DNA from: Arthrobacter sp. EPSL27
Lineage (GTDB): Bacteria > Actinomycetota > Actinomycetes > Actinomycetales > Micrococcaceae
Assembly: GCF_001512305.1 (NCBI RefSeq)
Contig: NZ_LNUT01000005.1
Location: 965,774 to 1,029,773, forward strand
DNA length: 64,000 nucleotides
Reading direction: 5' to 3'
The notes under the pieces were generated by a model. It saw only the letters and a list, made by a program, of their open reading frames with translations. It ran no database searches and was not told the DNA's origin. This document shows positions 24,438 to 32,235 of this stretch, piece by piece. Both the position numbers and the translations under genes were made by a program. Each line of letters starts with the position of its first letter. Position 1 is the first letter of the stretch.

Positions 24438-24560
24438 ATGGGTTCACTAAATGCCTCCGGTGGACCTGATGCGAACGGAGAAATGGCCCCGGTTCCGCAC
24501 AACGGATCGAAACGTTGTGAGGAACCGGGGCCATTCCGTTTAAGGCTGGCAGCCCGGTAG
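24438..24560 (+). CDS. Possible leaderless small ORF, 40 codons, containing a large hairpin
   Basis: ATG 24438 begins five bases behind a good -10 box, so the mRNA would be leaderless. The 40-codon frame starts MGSLNASGGPDANGEMAPV, ends at TAG 24558-24560 and contains one Cys. A 23-bp stem sits inside it, which would stall or end transcription after about 100 bases. Alternatives: the promoter makes a non-coding RNA, or the hairpin only serves as terminator of the converging polyprenyl synthase gene. I do not recognise the peptide. Confidence 0.4.
   Translation: MGSLNASGGPDANGEMAPVPHNGSKRCEEPGPFRLRLAAR
24482..24535. terminator. Large hairpin, likely bidirectional terminator
   Basis: Arms 24482-24504 and 24513-24535 pair over 23 bases with one mismatch, around the eight-base loop GATCGAAA. 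It is 45 bases behind the stop of the minus-strand polyprenyl synthase gene and also downstream of the plus-strand promoter at 24404. Confidence 0.75.
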
Positions 24561-24579
24561 ACCCGGGACCGGAGTAATG

Positions 24580-25680
24580 TCAGCTGGCGCGGTCCACCAC
24601 GGCCAGCGCGAAGTTGGTCAGCGAGGCCTTCACCACACCCTCGGGCAGCGGCGCCAGGGCCGCAATCGCCTCGTCGGCCCACGCCCGCGCCACCACCCAG
24701 GATTCCGCCGTCACGGGGTGCTCCCGGAGACCGGCGACGGCGGCAGCCAGGGCCTCGTCCGAGCTCAGGTCACCGTCAATGAGCTTCAGCAGTTCGACGG
24801 CAGACTGGTCGCCGGCGTCGGCCTTCTTGCGCAGCAGCAGCACGGGCAGCGTCGGCACACCCTCGCGCAGATCTGTTCCCGGGGACTTGCCGGACTTGAC
24901 CTTGACGCCGGTGACGTCGATGACGTCGTCGGCAAGCTGGAACGCGACGCCCACCTTCTCGCCGTACTCCACCAGCACGGGCTCATAGGCCTCGTCGGCG
25001 CCGGAGAAGATCGCGCCGAGCTGTCCGGAGGCCGCCACCAGCGAGCCGGTCTTGTCCGCGATGACCGAAAGGTAGTGCTCCACCGGGTCCTCGTCCGGGC
25101 GGGGGCCGACGGTTTCGTGCAGCTGGCCTAGGCAGAGCCGCTCAAAGGTGCGGGCCTGGATGCCCAGCGCGCGGGACCCCAGCTCGGACACCAGGATGGA
25201 GGCGCGGGCAAAGATCAGGTCGCCGGTGAGGACGGCCACGGAGTTACCCCACACCTCGTGCGCAGTGGGGGCGCCGCGGCGGAACGGCGCGGAGTCCATC
25301 ACGTCGTCGTGGTAGAGCGTGGCAAGGTGCGTCAGTTCAACCACGACGGCGGCCTGCACCACGGCGGGCCGGGAGGCGTCACCCAGGTGGGCGCAGAGCA
25401 GCGTCAGCAGGGGGCGGATGCGCTTGCCGCCGGCTTCCACGAGGTGGCGCGACGTCGCGTCAGCCAGCGGATCGGAGTTGGCAATGGCCTCGCGCAGCTT
25501 CTTCTCCACCCGCGCCAGGTTGGTGGTGATCGCCGGGCCCAGCTCGGGGTCCCCCGCGATCGCGGCAAAGCCGGCCGGCAGCTGCAATCCGGTGGCGATG
25601 GCCGTGGTGTTGAGGCTGGGCTCGGAGCTCGGCGTGCCGTGTCCGGCGTGCCTCCAGCTTTGGTCTGCAGAGTTGGTCAC
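24580..25680 (-). CDS. Polyprenyl diphosphate synthase (menaquinone side chain)
   Basis: Long-chain trans-prenyl synthase of 366 residues. Both Asp-rich motifs are present: YHDDVMDSAPFRRG (first DDxxD) and QLADDVIDV (second), with the entry motif GGKRIRPLLTLL. It should extend allylic diphosphate with IPP to the side chain of menaquinone, given the menG and menJ genes upstream. The GTG start overlaps the menJ stop (GTGA). The N-terminus is about 40 residues longer than many relatives and low in complexity. Confidence 0.9.
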   Translation of the reverse strand: MTNSADQSWRHAGHGTPSSEPSLNTTAIATGLQLPAGFAAIAGDPELGPAITTNLARVEKKLREAIANSDPLADATSRHLVEAGGKRIRPLLTLLCAHLGDASRPAVVQAAVVVELTHLATLYHDDVMDSAPFRRGAPTAHEVWGNSVAVLTGDLIFARASILVSELGSRALGIQARTFERLCLGQLHETVGPRPDEDPVEHYLSVIADKTGSLVAASGQLGAIFSGADEAYEPVLVEYGEKVGVAFQLADDVIDVTGVKVKSGKSPGTDLREGVPTLPVLLLRKKADAGDQSAVELLKLIDGDLSSDEALAAAVAGLREHPVTAESWVVARAWADEAIAALAPLPEGVVKASLTNFALAVVDRAS

Positions 25681-27053
25681 GGGTTAACCCTAACTTTTGT
25701 GGCGGAATCCGCGGAGTTGGCGCTGGAGTGCGAAGCCGTGTCCGCACTGGACATGTCCAGTGGTGCGGGCGCCGAGTTGGACGTTGCCGGGACCAGTGAT
25801 TCCAGCACCCGGATGACCCGGTCCTCGAACCCCTTGGCAGCAGGATCGGTCAGGTTGGCCAGCAGCCGCACCACGAACCGCATCAGCACAGGAATGGGCA
25901 TGCCCGTCCGGAGGGCCAGCTTCATCACGGCCGGCTTCCCGATCAACGTGGCGAACGCGCGGCCCAGGGTGAAGTGCGATCCCCACTGGTCCCGCACATG
26001 GTCCGCGTACCCCGCCAGCCGGGCGTCGGCGTCGGACGCATCCCACCCGCCGGACGCGGCGCGGGCCGAGGCGTCAATGATGAACTCGGCCGCGAACCGG
26101 GCGGACTCCATGGCGTAGGAGATGCCCTCGCCGTTGAACGGGGAAACCATGCCGCCGGCGTCGCCCAACAGCAGCAGACCGGGCGAGTAGTGCGGGGTGC
26201 GGTTGAAGCCCATGGGCAGCGCGGCGCCGCGGATCTCGCCCACCTGGTTCTCCGGGGTGAAGCCCCACTCCGAAGGCATGCCGGCGGTCCATTCGCGCAG
26301 GACCTGCTTGTAGTCCAGCTTGCCGAATTCCTTCGACGAATTCAGGATGCCCAGGCCCACGTTGGACGTACCGTCGCCGACGCCGAACACCCAGCCGTAG
26401 CCGGGCAGCAGCTTGCCGTCGCGGCCGGGGAGCTCCAGCCAGCCTTCCATCCAGTCGTCGTCGTGCCGCGGCGAGGTGAAGTAGGTGCGGACGGCGACGC
26501 CCAGCGGCCGGTCGTCGCGCTTCCGGATGCCGAGCGACACCGCGGTGCGGGTGGAGTTGCCGTCCGCCGCGAGGACGACGTCGGCAGGAAAGTCGCGGGT
26601 CTCCCCCGTCTTGCGCCCGGACTCGTCCAGCAGGGCGGCGCGGACGCCGGTGACCCGGCCGTCGTCGTTCCGCATTGCCTCGGTAACGCTGTGCCGTTCC
26701 AGCACGACGGCGCCCGCGGACCGGGCGTGGACGGCCAGTTCCTCGTCGAAGCCGAGCCGGGTCCGGATGAGGCCGTACTGCGGGAAGTCGGACACCTCGG
26801 GCCAGGGCAGTTCGATGCTGCGGCCGCCGGCCAGGAGGCGCAGGCCCTTGTTCCGGCGCCAGCCGTCACTTTCGGGGTGCGGCAGGCCCAGCTTCTGGAT
26901 CTCGCGGACGGCGCGCGGGGTGAGCCCGTCGCCGCAGACCTTCTCGCGCGGGAAGCTGGTTTTTTCGAGCACCGTGACGTCGATGCCTGCCTTGGCCAGG
27001 TAGTAGGCGGCGGTGGACCCGGCCGGACCCGCTCCGACGATCAGTACTTTCAC
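25677..27053 (-). CDS. menJ: Menaquinone side-chain reductase, geranylgeranyl reductase family
   Basis: FAD enzyme of 458 residues. The dinucleotide motif VLIVGAGPAGSTAAYYLA is at residues 3-20, followed by the family signature FPREKVCGDGLTPRAV. The second FAD segment LLLLGDAGGMVSPFNGEGISYAMES is near residue 290. In mycobacteria this family (MenJ) hydrogenates one isoprene unit of menaquinone; position between menG and the polyprenyl synthase supports that role. It starts 10 bases behind the menG stop. Confidence 0.88.
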   Translation of the reverse strand: MKVLIVGAGPAGSTAAYYLAKAGIDVTVLEKTSFPREKVCGDGLTPRAVREIQKLGLPHPESDGWRRNKGLRLLAGGRSIELPWPEVSDFPQYGLIRTRLGFDEELAVHARSAGAVVLERHSVTEAMRNDDGRVTGVRAALLDESGRKTGETRDFPADVVLAADGNSTRTAVSLGIRKRDDRPLGVAVRTYFTSPRHDDDWMEGWLELPGRDGKLLPGYGWVFGVGDGTSNVGLGILNSSKEFGKLDYKQVLREWTAGMPSEWGFTPENQVGEIRGAALPMGFNRTPHYSPGLLLLGDAGGMVSPFNGEGISYAMESARFAAEFIIDASARAASGGWDASDADARLAGYADHVRDQWGSHFTLGRAFATLIGKPAVMKLALRTGMPIPVLMRFVVRLLANLTDPAAKGFEDRVIRVLESLVPATSNSAPAPLDMSSADTASHSSANSADSATKVRVNP

Positions 27054-27063
27054 GGCGGCTGGA

Positions 27064-27852
27064 CTAACGCGCGGGCCGGGTGTTGCGGCGCAGCTTCGCG
27101 ACCGGTCCGGTGTGGTTGGCCAGCGCCTTGGCGCCCGCGGCAGGGTCCGTGGCCGGCCCGCCGGGCTTGACGGCGCGGTGCACGGCCACGATCCCGCCGC
27201 TGAGGTTGCGGTAGGTGACGGACTCCCAGCCGGCGTCCTTCAGCCAGGCGGCGAGGTGGTCCTGGTCCGGCCAGGCGCGGATGGACTCGGCGAGGTAGAC
27301 GTAGGCGTCCGGGTTGGAGGACACCTTGACGGCGATCGCGGGCAGGGCGCGCATGAGGTATTCGGTGTACATGGTGCGCCACAGCGGCACCACGGGCTGG
27401 GAGAACTCGGCGATGACCAGCTTGCCGCCGGGCTTGGTGACCCGCAGCATCTCCTCGAGCGCCTTCTTCGGCTCGTTGACGTTGCGCAGGCCGAACGAGA
27501 TGGTGCTGGCGTCGAAGGAGTTGTCCGCGAAGGGAAGGCGCGTGGCGTCACCGGCGATGAAGTCGATGTCGGGGCGGCGGCGCTTGCCGACCTTGAGCAT
27601 GCCGAGGGAGAAGTCGCAGGCAATCACGTCGATGCCGGCGTCGGCATACGGCTCGCTGGAGGTGCCGGTGCCCGCAGCGAGGTCCAGCACCCGCTGGCCC
27701 GCCTTCACATCCATGGCCTCGACCACAACCTTGCGCCAGCGGCGCGTCTGTCCCATGGAAAGGACATCGTTGACGACGTCGTATTTGGGGGCGACGTCGT
27801 CAAACATCGTGGCTACTTCGTCCGGACGCTTATCCAAGGATGCTCGGTTCAC
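27064..27852 (-). CDS. menG: Demethylmenaquinone methyltransferase (UbiE/MenG)
   Basis: SAM-dependent methylase of 262 residues performing the last step of menaquinone synthesis. Motif I is [19 protein letters not shown]; the UbiE signature segments [24 protein letters not shown] and [26 protein letters not shown] are both visible. GTG 27852 is the start. The C-terminal 30 residues are a low-complexity tail. First gene of the run menG-menJ-polyprenyl synthase and divergent from menF. Confidence 0.95.
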   Translation of the reverse strand: MNRASLDKRPDEVATMFDDVAPKYDVVNDVLSMGQTRRWRKVVVEAMDVKAGQRVLDLAAGTGTSSEPYADAGIDVIACDFSLGMLKVGKRRRPDIDFIAGDATRLPFADNSFDASTISFGLRNVNEPKKALEEMLRVTKPGGKLVIAEFSQPVVPLWRTMYTEYLMRALPAIAVKVSSNPDAYVYLAESIRAWPDQDHLAAWLKDAGWESVTYRNLSGGIVAVHRAVKPGGPATDPAAGAKALANHTGPVAKLRRNTRPAR

Positions 27853-27897
27853 CCTGCCATTGTCTCAAATGTTCGGGACACCCACGAACCACGCCCT

Positions 27898-27952
27898 GAA
27901 CAGGGCCTGAGCAGGGCCGGAGCACGGCCGGAGCACGGCGTGAGCGGGCCGC
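27898..27952. repeat. Five tandem 11-bp repeats between menG and menF
   Basis: Units GAACAGGGCCT, GAGCAGGGCCG, GAGCACGGCCG, GAGCACGGCGT and GAGCGGGCCGC follow each other without gaps. The period equals about one helical turn. The array lies in the 130-base divergent promoter region of two menaquinone genes. Confidence 0.8.
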
Positions 27953-27982
27953 CACGCCCGGCGGGAGTAGTGTGGTCTCACT

Positions 27983-29416
27983 ATGACGAGCGCGTTCTCC
28001 ACCCGAATTATCAGAACACTGACAGTCCCCCTCGATGCCGAATCGTTCCCCGGGGGGCTGCCGTCGTTTCTGGTCCGCGACGACGTCCTCTGCTGGTCCC
28101 GGCGCGAAGCCGGGCTGGTGGGCTTCGGCGAGGTGGCCCGCTTCACCGCCACGGGGCCCGAGCGGTTCCTTGAGGCGGACATGTGGTGGCGCCATCTGGT
28201 GCTCGAGGCGCAGATCGAGGACACCGTGGAGTGGCCCGGTACCGGCCCGGTGGCGTTCGGTTCCTTCGCGTTCTCCAAGGCCTCCGCGCACGAGTCCCGG
28301 CTCATCGTCCCCGAAATCGTCGTGGGGCTGCGCGACGGCAAGGCATGGCTCACCCATCTGACGTTCGACGACGTCGAACTCACCGAAGCGGGTGCGCGCG
28401 CCGCCCTGGACCGCTGGCTCGGAAGCGGCGGCACGTTCCCCTGCAACGCGGCGGACGGCCCGACGTCGGAACCTGGCCTGGCCGGGGACGGCACCGTGGG
28501 GAACGGGTCTGGCGGGGACCCGGCCGCAGCGGCGGGGCGCGCCGTCGTCCGCCCCCTGCCCCTGGCTGCGGGGGCAACGCTGCACACGGGGTCGCTCAGC
28601 GAGGAAGACTGGATGGCCGCCGTCGCCGCCGGGGTCGAGGAGATCCGGGCCGGCGCCCTGGAGAAGCTAGTGCTGGCCCGCGACATCGTGGCCACGCTCC
28701 CCACCGGCGTCAACGCCGCGCAGGTGCTGCGCGAGCTGGCCGCCCGGTACCGCGAATGCTGGACCTACGGCGTGGACGGTCTGGTGGGCGCCACACCGGA
28801 GATGCTGATCCAGGTGGAGGGCCGCACCGCACAGGCCCGCGTCCTGGCCGGCACCCTGGACCGCCGCGACGCCGACGGCATGGCCGGCTCCCCGCTGGAG
28901 TTCGCCGAGCGCGTGCTGGCCGGGTCCGAGAAGCAGCGGCACGAGCACGACATCGCCATCCAGTCGCTCACCACGCAGCTGGCGCCGTTCTCGGAGGCCA
29001 TGAATGCGCACAGCGAGCCGTTCATCCTGGAGCTGCCCAACGTGTGGCACCTCGCCTCGGACGTCAAGGCCGAGCTGACCGAGGTGGAGGGACATGTCCC
29101 CACGTGCCTGGCCCTGATCAACGCCCTGCACCCCACCGCGGCGGTCTGCGGCACGCCCACCACGGTGGCCGGAGCACTGATCCGCAAGCTGGAACACCTG
29201 GACCGCGGCCCCTACGCGGGGCCGGTCGGCTGGCTAGACGCGGCCGGCAACGGGGAATGGGGCATCGCACTGCGTGGGGCCGTCATCGAGTCCCCGGAGA
29301 CCGTGCGGCTGTACGCCGGCTGCGGCGTTGTGGAGGGCTCGGTGCCGGAAGCCGAGCTCGCCGAGACGTGGGCGAAGTTCCGCCCCATGCTGGAGTCGCT
29401 CGGCATCAACAGCTAG
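27983..29416 (+). CDS. menF: Isochorismate synthase
   Basis: Chorismate-to-isochorismate enzyme of 477 residues, first step of menaquinone synthesis. The C-terminal chorismate-binding domain is clear: KLVLARDIVAT, GVDGLVGATPEMLIQVEGR, ARVLAGTLDRR, SEKQRHEHDIAIQSLT, VWHLASDVKAELT, HPTAAVCGTPT and GPVGWLDAAGNGEWGIALRGA. No glutamine amidotransferase partner gene is adjacent, which argues against an anthranilate or PABA role. A TAGTGT -10-like box lies nine bases before the ATG, so the leader is at most a few bases. Confidence 0.92.
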   Translation: MTSAFSTRIIRTLTVPLDAESFPGGLPSFLVRDDVLCWSRREAGLVGFGEVARFTATGPERFLEADMWWRHLVLEAQIEDTVEWPGTGPVAFGSFAFSKASAHESRLIVPEIVVGLRDGKAWLTHLTFDDVELTEAGARAALDRWLGSGGTFPCNAADGPTSEPGLAGDGTVGNGSGGDPAAAAGRAVVRPLPLAAGATLHTGSLSEEDWMAAVAAGVEEIRAGALEKLVLARDIVATLPTGVNAAQVLRELAARYRECWTYGVDGLVGATPEMLIQVEGRTAQARVLAGTLDRRDADGMAGSPLEFAERVLAGSEKQRHEHDIAIQSLTTQLAPFSEAMNAHSEPFILELPNVWHLASDVKAELTEVEGHVPTCLALINALHPTAAVCGTPTTVAGALIRKLEHLDRGPYAGPVGWLDAAGNGEWGIALRGAVIESPETVRLYAGCGVVEGSVPEAELAETWAKFRPMLESLGINS

Positions 29417-29589
29417 AGTCCGGGATAAGAGACACCGGGGGCCAGGGCAGGCTTGCGCTAGTCTCGACAATAGTTATCCAATGGTGAAACTAAGTTTCCT
29501 GTGATGCACATCTCTATTTCGGCGATACACTATAAGCCGATTAAGTCACGCCTGCTCCTGCAATAACCTGCAACAAAAGGGAAGAAACC
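29417..29589 (+). promoter_or_regulatory. AT-rich control region of the amino acid importer
   Basis: Distinctly AT-rich for this genome. It contains GAAAC-TAA-GTTTC (29486-29498), an exact inverted repeat suited to a regulator site, and TACACTATAAG (29526-29536) as probable -10 region. GGGA lies about ten bases before the ATG 29590. I cannot assign a regulator. Confidence 0.5.
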
Positions 29590-30393
29590 ATGCAGCTCAA
29601 GTCCCTCGCCACGGCAAAGATGTCCGCCAAGGCAGCCGCCCTCCTCGCCGTCGGCGCTCTCACCCTCACCGCCTGCGGCGGCAGCTCCACCCCCGCCGCA
29701 ACCTCTGAGGGAGGCGTGCAGCTCATCAACGCCGGCAAGCTCACCGTCTGCTCGGACGTCCCCTACGAGCCGTTCGAATTCCAGAAGGACGGCAAGATTG
29801 TCGGTTTCGACATGGACATCGCCGCCGAGGTGGCCAAGGACCTGAAGGCCGAACTCAACGTTGTGGACAGCTCCTTCGAGGCCATCGAGACCGGCACCGC
29901 CCTGACCCAGTGCGATGTCTCCATCTCCTCTGTCTCCATCACGGACACCCGCAAGTCGGTCATGGACTTCTCCGACCCGTACCTCGACGACGACCTGACC
30001 CTGGTGGCCAGCACGGCCTCCGGCATCACGAATCTCGACGGCGCCAAGGGCAAGAAGGTGGGCGTCCAGCAGGCCACCACCGGCGCCCAGTACGCGAAGG
30101 ACAATGGCCTCGACGCCCAGCAGTTCGAGGACACCGGGCTTCTGGTCCAGGCACTGAAGGCTGGCACCATCGACGCCGCCCTCGGCAACCAGTCCGTCCT
30201 CGGCTACGCCATCAAGGACGATTCGAACTTCAAGCGCGTGGAGGACTTCACCACCGGCGAAAAGCTGGGCATCGCCATCAAGAAGGGCAACACCGCCATG
30301 GCCACCCAGGTCAACGGCACGCTGAAGCGCATCACCGACGACGGCACCTTGAAGAAGTTCGAGACCACCTGGTTCGGCGAAGCCACCAAGTAG
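29590..30393 (+). CDS. Polar amino acid ABC importer, substrate-binding lipoprotein
   Basis: Binding protein of 267 residues with a lipoprotein signal (lipobox LTAC, Cys29). The mature part is a class 3 solute-binding protein: KLTVCSDVPYEPFEFQKDGKIVGFDMDIA, then SVSITDTRKSVMDFSDPYLDDD and KVGVQQATTGAQYAKDN. The substrate is probably Glu/Gln or another polar amino acid. The gene has strong codon bias (almost only GC-ending codons), which suggests high expression. A hairpin separates it from the permease gene. Confidence 0.9.
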   Translation: MQLKSLATAKMSAKAAALLAVGALTLTACGGSSTPAATSEGGVQLINAGKLTVCSDVPYEPFEFQKDGKIVGFDMDIAAEVAKDLKAELNVVDSSFEAIETGTALTQCDVSISSVSITDTRKSVMDFSDPYLDDDLTLVASTASGITNLDGAKGKKVGVQQATTGAQYAKDNGLDAQQFEDTGLLVQALKAGTIDAALGNQSVLGYAIKDDSNFKRVEDFTTGEKLGIAIKKGNTAMATQVNGTLKRITDDGTLKKFETTWFGEATK

Positions 30394-30424
30394 CCGCACC
30401 CTGGCCTGAGACCTACGCAGTTGG

Positions 30425-30460
30425 GGCCCCGTACCGCTGGATATCAGCCAGTACGGGGCC
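30425..30460 (+). terminator. Intercistronic hairpin behind the binding-protein gene
   Basis: GGCCCCGTAC pairs exactly with GTACGGGGCC, with a further short inner stem CTG/CAG. It lies between the binding-protein stop and the permease start. Such hairpins usually partly terminate transcription or protect the upstream mRNA, so that binding protein exceeds transporter. Confidence 0.7.
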
Positions 30461-30490
30461 TCACGTGCGCGAAACGAATGTGAGAACACC

Positions 30491-31282
30491 ATGGCAATGA
30501 CCGCACGTCAACGAGCCAGAGTCAGTCTGTACGTCCAAGCCGGCATCTTTGTGGTGGCCGTCGTCGCCCTGATCCTGGCCACCGACTGGAAGACCATCAG
30601 CACCAGCGTCTTCAACTTCGGCAAGATCGGCCCGATGTTCCCGGACATCATCCTTGTGGGCCTGAAGAACACCCTCATCTACACGGCCCTCGGCTTTATG
30701 GTGGGCCTCTCCGGCGGCCTGCTCCTGGCCCTCATGAAGCTCTCTTCGTTCCCGCTGTACCGCTGGCTGGCCACGGGCTACATCGAGTTCTTCCGCGGCA
30801 TCCCGGCCCTGCTGGTGTTCATCGCCTTCGGCTACGGTGTGCCGCTGGCCTTCGGCGTCTCCTGGAACGTGACCGTCGTGGCCATGATCTCCCTGGGCAT
30901 GGTGGCCGCCGCCTACATCGCCGAGACCCTGCGCGCCGGCCTGCAGGCCGTGCCCAAGGGCCAGATGGAAGCCGCCCGGTCCCTGGGCATGCCGCAGTGG
31001 CGGGCGATGGTCTCCATCGTCATCCCGCAGGCGTTCCGGATCGTCCTGCCGCCGCTGACCAACGAAGTCATCCTGCTGACCAAGGACTCCTCGCTGATCT
31101 ACGTGCTGGGCCTCACCGCCTCGCAGTACGAGCTGACCAAGTTCGGCCGCGACGGCATCTCCAGCCTGGGCGCGGGCCTCACGCCGCTCCTGGTGGCCGG
31201 TGCCTTCTACCTGGTGATCACCATCCCGCTGAGCCTCTTGGCCAGGAAGTTCGAAAGCCGCTCCGCGCGGACGAAGCGATAG
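30491..31282 (+). CDS. Polar amino acid ABC importer, permease
   Basis: His/Glu/Gln/Arg/opine-type permease of 263 residues. Features: five to six helices, [25 protein letters not shown], the [12 protein letters not shown] segment, and the conserved ATPase-contact loop [33 protein letters not shown]. The ATPase gene follows 11 bases after the stop. A single permease gene implies a homodimer. Confidence 0.92.
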   Translation: MAMTARQRARVSLYVQAGIFVVAVVALILATDWKTISTSVFNFGKIGPMFPDIILVGLKNTLIYTALGFMVGLSGGLLLALMKLSSFPLYRWLATGYIEFFRGIPALLVFIAFGYGVPLAFGVSWNVTVVAMISLGMVAAAYIAETLRAGLQAVPKGQMEAARSLGMPQWRAMVSIVIPQAFRIVLPPLTNEVILLTKDSSLIYVLGLTASQYELTKFGRDGISSLGAGLTPLLVAGAFYLVITIPLSLLARKFESRSARTKR

Positions 31283-31293
31283 GCAGGACAGTC

Positions 31294-32094
31294 ATGAACG
31301 ACGTCGTACAGAACGCCGATGACCGCGGTGCCGTCAAGGCCGCGGGTGTGGCCATCACGGACCTCCGCAAGTCGTACGGATCCAACGAAGTGCTCAAGGG
31401 CATCACCCTGAACGTTGAGCCCGGCGAGGTTGTCTGCCTGATCGGCCCGTCCGGTTCTGGTAAGTCCACCCTGCTCCGCTGCGTCAACCTGCTGGAGCAG
31501 CCCAATGAGGGCAGCATCCACGTGGGCGGCTTCGAGGCCACCGACCCGGATGTGGACATCGACAAGATGCGCCGCAAGGTGGGCATGGTCTTCCAGCAGT
31601 TCAACCTCTTCCCGCACCTGAGCGCGCTGAAGAACTGCACCATCGCGCAGACCAAGGTGCTCAAGCGCAGCGAGTCGGACGCGTCCGCCGTGGCCATGCG
31701 CAACCTGGAGCGCGTGGGCCTGGGACACCTCGCCGACCGCTTCCCGGACCAGCTCTCCGGCGGCCAGCAGCAGCGTGTCGCTATTGCACGTGCGCTCAGC
31801 ATGGACCCCGAGCTCATGCTGTTCGACGAGCCCACCTCGGCCCTGGACCCGGAGACCGTGGGCGACGTGCTCGCCGTCATGCGGAACCTGGCCCGCGAAG
31901 GCATGACCATGCTGGTGGTGACCCACGAGATGGGCTTCGCCCGCGAAGTGGCCGACCGCGTGGTCTTCATGGACGGCGGCGTGGTGGTGGAAGAGGGTGT
32001 GGCCGAGCAGGTCATCAGCGCCCCCACCCACAACCGCACGAAGGAGTTCCTGCGCCGCGTCCTCGACCCGACGCACATCGACATCGCGGAGTAG
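31294..32094 (+). CDS. Polar amino acid ABC importer, ATPase (GlnQ-like)
   Basis: ATPase of 266 residues. Walker [10 protein letters not shown] is near residue 57; the Q loop [17 protein letters not shown], signature [15 protein letters not shown], Walker [15 protein letters not shown] and switch [11 protein letters not shown] are all typical of the GlnQ/HisP group. ATG 31294 begins a 17-residue acidic leader before the domain. The repeat-rich region with the IS element starts about 30 bases after the stop. Confidence 0.94.
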   Translation: MNDVVQNADDRGAVKAAGVAITDLRKSYGSNEVLKGITLNVEPGEVVCLIGPSGSGKSTLLRCVNLLEQPNEGSIHVGGFEATDPDVDIDKMRRKVGMVFQQFNLFPHLSALKNCTIAQTKVLKRSESDASAVAMRNLERVGLGHLADRFPDQLSGGQQQRVAIARALSMDPELMLFDEPTSALDPETVGDVLAVMRNLAREGMTMLVVTHEMGFAREVADRVVFMDGGVVVEEGVAEQVISAPTHNRTKEFLRRVLDPTHIDIAE

Positions 32095-32127
32095 GTTCCG
32101 CGCCGCGGCGGGTCCGCGTGCCGCTTG

Positions 32128-32180
32128 GCGACGCGCTTCCTGCCCGGCGACACGCAAAAGCCCTGACGCTACCGGAATAC
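32128..32180. repeat. Left remnant of the repeat unit split by the IS element
   Basis: Contains the module GACGCGCTTCCTGCCCGG, then CACGCAAAAGCCCTGACG and CTACCGGAATAC. It matches the same part of the 208-bp units at 34035 and 34243. The last three bases TAC are the target duplication of the insertion. Confidence 0.8.
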
Positions 32181-32192
32181 GGCGGGTTCTAG

Positions 32193-32235
32193 CGGTCGTT
32201 GCAACACCCAAGATTTTTGGGAGTTGCAACGACCG
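32193..32235 (+). promoter_or_regulatory. Hairpin covering the transposase start
   Basis: CGGTCGTTGCAAC (32193-32205) pairs perfectly with GTTGCAACGACCG (32223-32235). The left arm lies inside the terminal repeat and the right arm ends in the first base of the GTG start codon. A transcript entering from outside the element would fold here and hide the start. Confidence 0.7.

Noticed and set aside
29460..29540. Replication origin with DnaA boxes
   Set aside because: A single imperfect TTATCCA-like site in an AT-rich promoter region; no dnaA, dnaN or cluster of boxes.
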